Source: Candidatus Iainarchaeum sp. (GTDB lineage Archaea > Iainarchaeota > Iainarchaeia > Iainarchaeales > JAAZKV01). From it: 11,186 nt of DNA. Made by a program: the position numbers and the translations under genes. Each line of letters opens with the position of its first letter. Position 1 is the stretch's first letter. The stretch is taken from assembly GCA_028690725.1 (NCBI GenBank), contig JAQVAR010000021.1, forward strand, positions 1 to 11,186, in the 5' to 3' direction. The notes beneath the pieces were generated by a model that worked only from the letters and a program-made list of their open reading frames with translations, was not told the DNA's origin and did no database searches. Shown piece after piece: positions 5,996 through 11,186 of the stretch.

Positions 5996-6018
5996 GTTTG
6001 TTATTTTAAAAATTAGTT

Positions 6019-6327
6019 TTATGCTTTTATTTCTATTTCTAATTGTACTTCTTCTGGTATTTCTACTCTCATTACTCTTTTTAATGTTCTTTCGTCTGCT
6101 TGTATGTCAAGTAATCTTTTGTGTATTCTCATTTGCCATCTTTCATATGTTTCTGTTCCACCACCACAAGGACTTTTTCTTGTTGGTATAATTAGTTTTT
6201 TTGTAGGTAATGCAATTTTGCCAGAGTGTTTTGCTCCTGTTCTTTCTGTTACTTCTAATATTTTATTACAAATTTCTTCTAGTTTTTTGTAATCAGTACT
6301 TGACAATTTTATTCTTGCTGTTTGCAT
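6019..6327 (-). CDS. rps10: Small-subunit ribosomal protein S10 (uS10)
   Basis: The product has 102 residues, normal for archaeal S10. It opens with MQTARIKLSSTDYKKLEEIC (family: K-RI-L-S-----L---C), has the loop GKIALPTKKLIIPTRKSPCG and ends with the conserved strands around HKRLLDIQADERTLKRVMRVEIPE. S10 sits in the head of the 30S subunit and its extended loop contacts S3 and S14. It follows EF-1A, the classic archaeal tuf-rps10 order. The 78-nt spacer contains two hairpins, and only a weak AGGTTGA precedes the ATG by about 6 nt, so it may be read through from EF-1A or from a weak TATA-like element near 6345-6360. The start agrees with family length. Confidence 0.97.
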   Translation of the reverse strand: MQTARIKLSSTDYKKLEEICNKILEVTERTGAKHSGKIALPTKKLIIPTRKSPCGGGTETYERWQMRIHKRLLDIQADERTLKRVMRVEIPEEVQLEIEIKA

Positions 6328-6343
6328 TTTTTCAACCTACTTT

Positions 6344-6364
6344 TTTTATATTAAAAATATAAAA
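6344..6364. repeat. 21-nt palindrome just upstream of rps10
   Basis: TTTTATATT and AATATAAAA flank AAA on the plus strand. It lies 17 nt before the rps10 ATG. It includes TATA-like sequence in both directions, so it may be a promoter element for rps10 or a weak hairpin in the tuf-rps10 transcript. Confidence 0.45.
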
Positions 6365-6366
6365 TT

Positions 6367-6390
6367 GATGTAAAGAAAAACCTTTACACC
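6367..6390 (-). terminator. Hairpin after the EF-1A gene
   Basis: On the minus strand GGTGTAAAG (6390-6382) pairs with CTTTACATC (6375-6367) across GTTTTT: nine pairs with one G-U, which would be A-C on the other strand. It starts 16 nt after the EF-1A stop. Only a broken T run (AATTTTATATTTTTAATA) follows, so partial termination that adjusts S10 relative to EF-1A is as likely as a full stop. Confidence 0.55.
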
Positions 6391-6405
6391 AAATTAAAAT
6401 ATTTT

Positions 6406-7671
<1,266 letters not shown>

Positions 7672-7678
7672 TTTTTTA

Positions 7679-7684
7679 CACCTC
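7679..7684 (-). promoter_or_regulatory. Shine-Dalgarno site of EF-1A
   Basis: The minus strand reads AGAGGTGT, with GAGGTG ending 7 nt before the ATG at 7671. Confidence 0.75.
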
Positions 7685-7697
7685 TTATTTTACCTTC

Positions 7698-7708
7698 CTT
7701 ATAAACAA
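7698..7708 (-). promoter_or_regulatory. Possible second TATA box of EF-1A
   Basis: The minus strand reads TGTTTATAAGG, centred about 32 nt before the ATG. A start from here would leave only 5-7 nt of leader and lose the GAGGTG site, so it is less likely than the distal box. Confidence 0.25.
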
Positions 7709-7730
7709 AAAACCCTTTTTTTTAGGGCTC
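7707..7730 (-). promoter_or_regulatory. Small hairpin with U6 in the EF-1A leader
   Basis: On the minus strand CCCT (7716-7713 being its partner AGGG) is at 7727-7724, across seven A, with possible extension by G-U, A-U and G-U pairs, followed directly by six T. It looks like a weak attenuator between the distal promoter and the Shine-Dalgarno site. Confidence 0.35.
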
Positions 7731-7753
7731 ACCTTAATTTATTCTCATTAAAA

Positions 7754-7769
7754 AAGCTTTATAAAGCTT
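7754..7769. promoter_or_regulatory. Palindromic TATA box, main EF-1A promoter
   Basis: AAGCTTTATAAAGCTT is a perfect 16-bp palindrome with TTTATAAA at its centre. On the minus strand it predicts initiation near 7735, about 64 nt before the EF-1A ATG. Since it is symmetric, direction must come from flanking BRE-like sequence, and nothing is annotated on the plus strand. Confidence 0.6.
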
Positions 7770-7801
7770 GTTATTTTTTCGTTTATTGATAAAAATATTT
7801 T

Positions 7802-7828
7802 TTAATTTTAATCAACAAAATGTTGCCA
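7802..7828 (-). repeat. Copy of the EF-2 gene end, 80 nt downstream of the original
   Basis: These 27 bases match 7882-7908 at 25 positions with an offset of exactly 80. On the minus strand it reads TGGCAACATTTTGTTGATTAA, which would encode WQHFVD-stop, against WQYFID-stop at the true end of EF-2. Both differences are transitions. Upstream in that frame there are only three more codons before a stop, so it is not a gene. Confidence 0.75.
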
Positions 7829-7848
7829 GAATTTTTTTTAAAAAATTC
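7829..7848. repeat. 20-bp A/T palindrome GAATTTTTT-TT-AAAAAATTC
   Basis: Nine-base perfect arms flank TT in the spacer between EF-2 and EF-1A. On the minus strand it follows the 7854-7876 hairpin and supplies a T6 run, so it may contribute to termination. Confidence 0.4.
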
Positions 7849-7853
7849 ATTAA

Positions 7854-7876
7854 AAGGAGCACCTTTGGTAGCTCTT
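7854..7876 (-). terminator. Terminator hairpin after EF-2
   Basis: On the minus strand AAG-AGC-(T)-ACC pairs with GGT-GCT-(C)-CTT around an AAA loop, nine pairs with two single-base bulges. TTTTAATGAATTTTTT follows. It is the most GC-containing stem among the spacers and sits about 12 nt after the EF-2 stop. Confidence 0.6.
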
Positions 7877-7908
7877 GGCAATTAATTTTAATCAATAAAA
7901 TATTGCCA
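7876..7908 (-). promoter_or_regulatory. Stem-loop enclosing the EF-2 stop codon
   Basis: On the minus strand TGGCAAT-ATTTTA, loop TTGAT, then TAAAAT-(TA)-ATTGCCA: seven plus six pairs with a 2-nt bulge. The left arm is coding (the last codons W, Q, Y, F) and the right arm contains the stop TAA. The TTGCCA arm could alternatively pair with the second TGGCAA at 7828-7823. Confidence 0.55.
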
Positions 7909-10080
7909 TGATTTTACTTCTTCTGGCATTCCTTTTCTTTTTCTTATTTCTTTTATTGTTGGTTGTTGTAATTCGTTTGGTAGTTTTTCGTAACCATGAT
8001 ATTCTGCAGTCCAAACAGCTCTTCCTTGTGTTGCACTTCTCATTGCATTACTAAAACCAATTAATTCTTTTACTGGTGCTTTTCCTATTATTATGCTTGA
8101 GTCGCCTTCTGTTTTCATTTCTGTTATTTGTACTCTTCTTGCGCCTAATTCTCTACTTGCTGAACCCATTTGGTTTTCTGGAACTGAAACAGTCAATAAT
8201 TGTTTTGGTTCAAACAATTCTACTCCTCCTTGTAACATACAAGCATATATTCCTCTTGTTATTGCTGGTAATACTTGTGCTGGCCCTCTGTGTATTGAAT
8301 CTTCGTGTAATGTTGCGTCCATTAATTCGAACATTACTCCTTGACATTTTTCTTTTGCTAATGGTCCTTCGTTCATAGCATCTGTGAATGCTTGCACTAA
8401 TAATTCTCTTATTTCATTTAATGCAACTATTCCTCTTGTTCTGTCTACAAGAACATTTGTTCCTATTACTGCCCAGATTTTTCTTGCAGTATCAGTATCA
8501 AATCCTATTCCTTTTAATTTGTCAATACTTTCTGTATGCTTTGGTTTTATTTTTCCTTCCATGTTTGCGTCTAATAATTTTTCAAATAATTCTCCAGCTA
8601 TTTTTGTTGTTTTTATTTTGAATTTGTTGTGTTTATTTGGACTTTTTGCTTCTAATAATTCGCTTCCATTTTTTATTGCTTCATGATAAACTACTATTGG
8701 TGATGATGTTTCCACTTCCAATTTGTGATTGTTTTTTATTCTATAAATATTTACTTCTAAATGTAATTCTCCCATTCCTGATAATAAGTGTTCTCCTGTT
8801 TCTTGATTTATTGTTGCTTGTAAATTAGGATCTTCTTTTGATAATTTTTTTAATACTTCTATTAATTTTGGTAAATCTTTTGGATTTTTTGCTTCTATTG
8901 AAATGGTCATTACTGGTTTAGCGTTACTCATAAAATTTTCGAATGATTTCATTTCCGTTGTTGAAACAGTTTCTCCTGCATAAATATCTTTTGCTCCTAC
9001 TATTGCTGTTATGTTTCCAGCACTTGCTTTTTTTATTGTTAGAAAATCTCCACTCATATAAATTCCTAATTTTTGAATTTTTATTTTTTGATTTGTTGTT
9101 GCTAATAATACTTCGTCTCCTGGTTGTATTGTTCCTGAATAAATTCTTCCTGTTGCAACATCTCCTGCGTGTTGGTCAACACCAACATCTGTTATTACCA
9201 TTGATAATGGTCCATTAGCATTACAACTAACCATGTTTTTTCCTATTTCTGATTCTTCGTCTCCTGCCCAAATCTTTTTTATTCTATATTTTTGTGATTG
9301 TAGTGGTGATGGTAAATGGTCTATAACCATTTGTAGTACTGCTTCGTGTACTGGAGATTTTTTTGCTAATTCATCTTGTTGATTGTTTTTCATATATTCA
9401 TAAACTTGTTTAAAAGTAACTCCTGATTTTTTTATATATGGTGCTGATACGCCCCATTTTTTCATTGCAGATCCGAAAGCAACTGTTCCTTTTTCTATTC
9501 CCACTTTCCATTCTTCTTTGAATTGTTGTGGGGCATTTCTTTCTATTAGAGTATTAACATGTGTTATTACTTTGATAAATTTTTCTTGCATTTGTTGTTC
9601 AGTAGCATTTAATTCGCTTATTATTCTGTCAACCTTGTTAATAAATAAAACTGGTTTTACATATTCTTTCAAAGATTGTCTGATTACTGTTTCTGTTTGT
9701 GGCATTACCCCTTCAACAGCGTCTACTACTAGTATTACTCCGTCAACTGCTCTCATTGCTCTTATAACTTCGCCTGTAAAATCAACGTGTCCTGGAGTAT
9801 CTATTAAATTTATTAAATGTTGTTTTCCTTCCCAAGGATAAGCTAAGGATATGTTTGCAGCATTTATTGTTATTCCCCTGTCTTGTTCTTGGTCTTCATA
9901 GTCCATCAATTGTACTTCGCCTGATAATTCATTATTTATTAAACCAGCTGCAGCAATTAATGAATCACTTAAAGTTGTTTTTCCGTGATCAATATGTGCT
10001 ACTGTTCCAATATTTCTAATATTTTCTTTTTTTTCCATTAGGCTTTCTACTAGTTCAACCATATCTTCTTTTCGTCCCAT
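7888..10080 (-). CDS. fusA: Translation elongation factor 2 (aEF-2)
   Basis: The product has 730 residues, the usual length for archaeal EF-2. It is the GTPase that moves tRNAs and mRNA after peptide bond formation. The start MGRKEDMVE...ENIRNIGTVAHIDHGKTT is the standard one. G-domain motifs are AHIDHGKTT (28-36), RGITI (68-72), DTPGHVDF (94-101) and NKVD (148-151). Domain II has GRIYSG-IQPGDEV, domain III GMGELHLE (436-443). Domain IV has LHEDSIHRGPAQ (591-602), where H597 is the histidine expected to become diphthamide, and the C-terminus has RKRKGMPEEVK. Nothing is missing. GGTGAG ends 5 nt before the ATG, and the gene begins 21 nt after rps7, so rps12-rps7-EF-2 is probably one operon. 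The stop codon lies in a hairpin. Whether diphthamide is made cannot be seen here. Confidence 0.98.
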   Translation of the reverse strand: MGRKEDMVELVESLMEKKENIRNIGTVAHIDHGKTTLSDSLIAAAGLINNELSGEVQLMDYEDQEQDRGITINAANISLAYPWEGKQHLINLIDTPGHVDFTGEVIRAMRAVDGVILVVDAVEGVMPQTETVIRQSLKEYVKPVLFINKVDRIISELNATEQQMQEKFIKVITHVNTLIERNAPQQFKEEWKVGIEKGTVAFGSAMKKWGVSAPYIKKSGVTFKQVYEYMKNNQQDELAKKSPVHEAVLQMVIDHLPSPLQSQKYRIKKIWAGDEESEIGKNMVSCNANGPLSMVITDVGVDQHAGDVATGRIYSGTIQPGDEVLLATTNQKIKIQKLGIYMSGDFLTIKKASAGNITAIVGAKDIYAGETVSTTEMKSFENFMSNAKPVMTISIEAKNPKDLPKLIEVLKKLSKEDPNLQATINQETGEHLLSGMGELHLEVNIYRIKNNHKLEVETSSPIVVYHEAIKNGSELLEAKSPNKHNKFKIKTTKIAGELFEKLLDANMEGKIKPKHTESIDKLKGIGFDTDTARKIWAVIGTNVLVDRTRGIVALNEIRELLVQAFTDAMNEGPLAKEKCQGVMFELMDATLHEDSIHRGPAQVLPAITRGIYACMLQGGVELFEPKQLLTVSVPENQMGSASRELGARRVQITEMKTEGDSSIIIGKAPVKELIGFSNAMRSATQGRAVWTAEYHGYEKLPNELQQPTIKEIRKRKGMPEEVKSWQYFID

Positions 10081-10085
10081 TCTTG

Positions 10086-10091
10086 CTCACC
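10086..10091 (-). promoter_or_regulatory. Shine-Dalgarno site of EF-2
   Basis: The minus strand reads GGTGAG, ending 5 nt before the ATG, within the 21-nt gap after rps7. Confidence 0.7.
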
Positions 10092-10101
10092 AATTTTAAT
10101 T

Positions 10102-10809
10102 TTATCTACTTGCTCTTGCAACTCTTTCTACTTCGTCTCTTCTTTTTATTGCTAAACTTCTTGCGTCTCTATTTGCTGCTGCAATAATTTCTTCTGCTAG
10201 CGCATTTGCTGCGTCAATTTTTGAATTAAAAGAATTTCCAAATCCTGCTAATGCAATATTTTTTATTGCTTCATCTAATCTTTTTAATGGTGAAACATCA
10301 ACTGCTATTGAGTATGCTACCCCACCTTTTTTTACTCTTGTAATATCTTCTCTTGGTGCAACATTTTCAATTGCTTCGACTAGAACTTGTACTGGGTTCT
10401 TTTTTGTTTTTAATTCAATAATTTCAAAAGCATTTTCTATAATATTAATTGTTTGTAATTTTTTTCCACAACTTTTTCTTCCTCTAATAAATTTTCCACT
10501 CAATTTTCTTTTTCCTTGTCCTGATCTCATGCTCTTGTTAATCAATCTTTCAACCAAATTAATATTTGTTTTGCCAAATTTTGTTTGACTTTTTTTTCCA
10601 AATGAATGTGGTATTATAACAGGATCCAAATTAATATATCTAACTAAACTTAAATCAGAAATAATAACATCTTTTGTTGACCATTTATTGAACATTTTGT
10701 ATTCTGAAAAAGGAGAATGTTTTTTTACAAAAACTGGTTTTTCTAATGTTGCTTCTCCGAACGATTTTTTGTTTGAATCAAATTTTTGTTCTTCTTTTTT
10801 TTCACTCAT
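10102..10809 (-). CDS. rps7: Small-subunit ribosomal protein S7 (uS7)
   Basis: The product has 235 residues, slightly longer than many archaeal S7 proteins (about 190-220), the excess being a charged, low-complexity N-terminus of about 25 residues. The core is clear: SLVRYINLDPVIIPHSFGKK, NLVERLINKSMRSGQGKRKL, NPVQVLVEAIENVAPREDIT, KKGGVAYSIAVDVSPLKRLD and the basic C-terminus RDEVERVARASR. S7 nucleates assembly of the 30S head by binding the 3' major domain of 16S rRNA and lines the exit site. The ATG is 7 nt after the rps12 stop, with a GTGAT overlapping the end of rps12, which suggests translational coupling. A later start would remove the odd N-terminus but no in-frame ATG has a better ribosome site, so I kept this one. 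Confidence 0.95.
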   Translation of the reverse strand: MSEKKEEQKFDSNKKSFGEATLEKPVFVKKHSPFSEYKMFNKWSTKDVIISDLSLVRYINLDPVIIPHSFGKKSQTKFGKTNINLVERLINKSMRSGQGKRKLSGKFIRGRKSCGKKLQTINIIENAFEIIELKTKKNPVQVLVEAIENVAPREDITRVKKGGVAYSIAVDVSPLKRLDEAIKNIALAGFGNSFNSKIDAANALAEEIIAAANRDARSLAIKRRDEVERVARASR

Positions 10810-10816
10810 AAAATCA

Positions 10817-11186
10817 CTATCTCTTTGATTTCTCTTTTCTTCCAGATCTTAACATTTCTAATGATATTCCATTTACATGTGTTACTTGGTATTTTACGCC
10901 CCATAAATCACCCATTGATCCACCTTGAGCGCCTCCAATACCTGATACTAATACTTCATCGTGCTCGTCAATAAATTTTATTGCACCATCTTTTGGTGCT
11001 AATGCAGTTAACTCTTTACCATTTTTTATTAATTGTACTCTTACACATTTTCTTATTCCGGAATTTGGTTGTTTTGCAGTAACTCCTCTTTTTTCTAATA
11101 CTATTCCTTTTCCTTGTGGTGATCCTTCTAATAAGTCCCCTTTATTTCCCTCTCTAATTTTTAGTTTTTTTGCTACTCTTCTATCT
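10817..11186 (-). CDS. rps12: Small-subunit ribosomal protein S12 (uS12), C-terminal part; 5' end outside window
   Basis: Reading back from the TAG at 10819-10817 gives 122 residues open to the right edge. Archaeal S12 has about 145-150, so some 20-25 N-terminal residues are missing. Motifs are KGIVLEKRGVTAKQPNSGIR, KCVRVQLIKNGKELTALAPK, DGAIKFIDEHDEVLVSGIGG, SMGDLWGVKYQVTHVNGISL and the basic tail RSGRKEKSKR. S12 lies at the decoding centre, and the KQPNS loop contacts the codon-anticodon helix. Two small departures from the family are PNSG where PNSA is usual and GDLWGV where GD-PGV is usual. As the first gene of the classic str cluster it should share a transcript with rps7 and EF-2. Confidence 0.96.
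   Translation of the reverse strand, partial: DRRVAKKLKIREGNKGDLLEGSPQGKGIVLEKRGVTAKQPNSGIRKCVRVQLIKNGKELTALAPKDGAIKFIDEHDEVLVSGIGGAQGGSMGDLWGVKYQVTHVNGISLEMLRSGRKEKSKR

Noticed and set aside
7802..7828. Remnant of a second EF-2 gene (pseudogene)
   Set aside because: Only the last six codons and the stop are repeated; a few codons upstream the frame is closed and no further EF-2 sequence is recognisable.
7888..10080. Intein or frameshift in EF-2 (also checked in RtcB and EF-1A)
   Set aside because: All family motifs occur in order at usual spacing and total lengths are normal.
10102..10809. Shorter start for rps7 to remove the extra charged N-terminus
   Set aside because: Internal ATG codons lie inside the protein core or lack a ribosome site, and the upstream ATG is well placed for coupling to rps12.

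Overview
This window reads as a piece of a very AT-rich archaeal chromosome. The gene types are archaeal: EF-1A with the DAPGH motif, EF-2 with the diphthamide loop, S12 and S7 of archaeal form, and an archaeal L3 N-terminus. Promoters are TATA boxes, and several start codons lie about 26 nt from the TATA centre, as expected for leaderless transcripts. The base composition and the small membrane proteins of DUF4389 and DUF3566 type fit a DPANN lineage such as Woesearchaeota or Pacearchaeota. That placement is inference. Every gene I can support is on the minus strand, so the layout below runs from high to low coordinates.

Right part (11186 to 6019): the archaeal str cluster, rps12 (5' end outside the window), rps7, EF-2, EF-1A and rps10. 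rps12, rps7 and EF-2 are tightly spaced and look like one transcript. EF-2 ends inside a stem-loop with a second hairpin after it. EF-1A then has its own promoter and a leader with a Shine-Dalgarno site. rps10 follows EF-1A after a 78-nt spacer holding two hairpins.

Middle (6018 to 601): six genes between the two ribosomal blocks. They are an E. coli-like RtcB RNA ligase, a 61-residue basic protein of unknown function, a DUF4389-type membrane protein, a DUF3566-like membrane protein, a multi-pass membrane protein of about seven segments, and a secreted, C-terminally anchored surface protein with three cysteine-bounded repeat modules. Each appears to have its own TATA box, and several have a hairpin after the stop codon, so this part looks like single-gene units rather than one operon.

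Left end (600 to 1): a 203-nt spacer with a TATA box, a 23-bp perfect palindrome and a GC-richer stretch that could fold, followed by the N-terminal part of ribosomal protein L3, presumably the first gene of the L3-L4-L23-L2 operon.

No stretch longer than about 300 bases lacks a gene. I see no CRISPR array, insertion sequence, tRNA or rRNA. I did not find a clear new multi-gene system. The most unusual items are the candidate structured leader before L3, a 27-nt copy of the EF-2 gene end placed exactly 80 nt downstream, and a set of terminator-like hairpins whose only imperfect pair is G-U on the transcribed strand.
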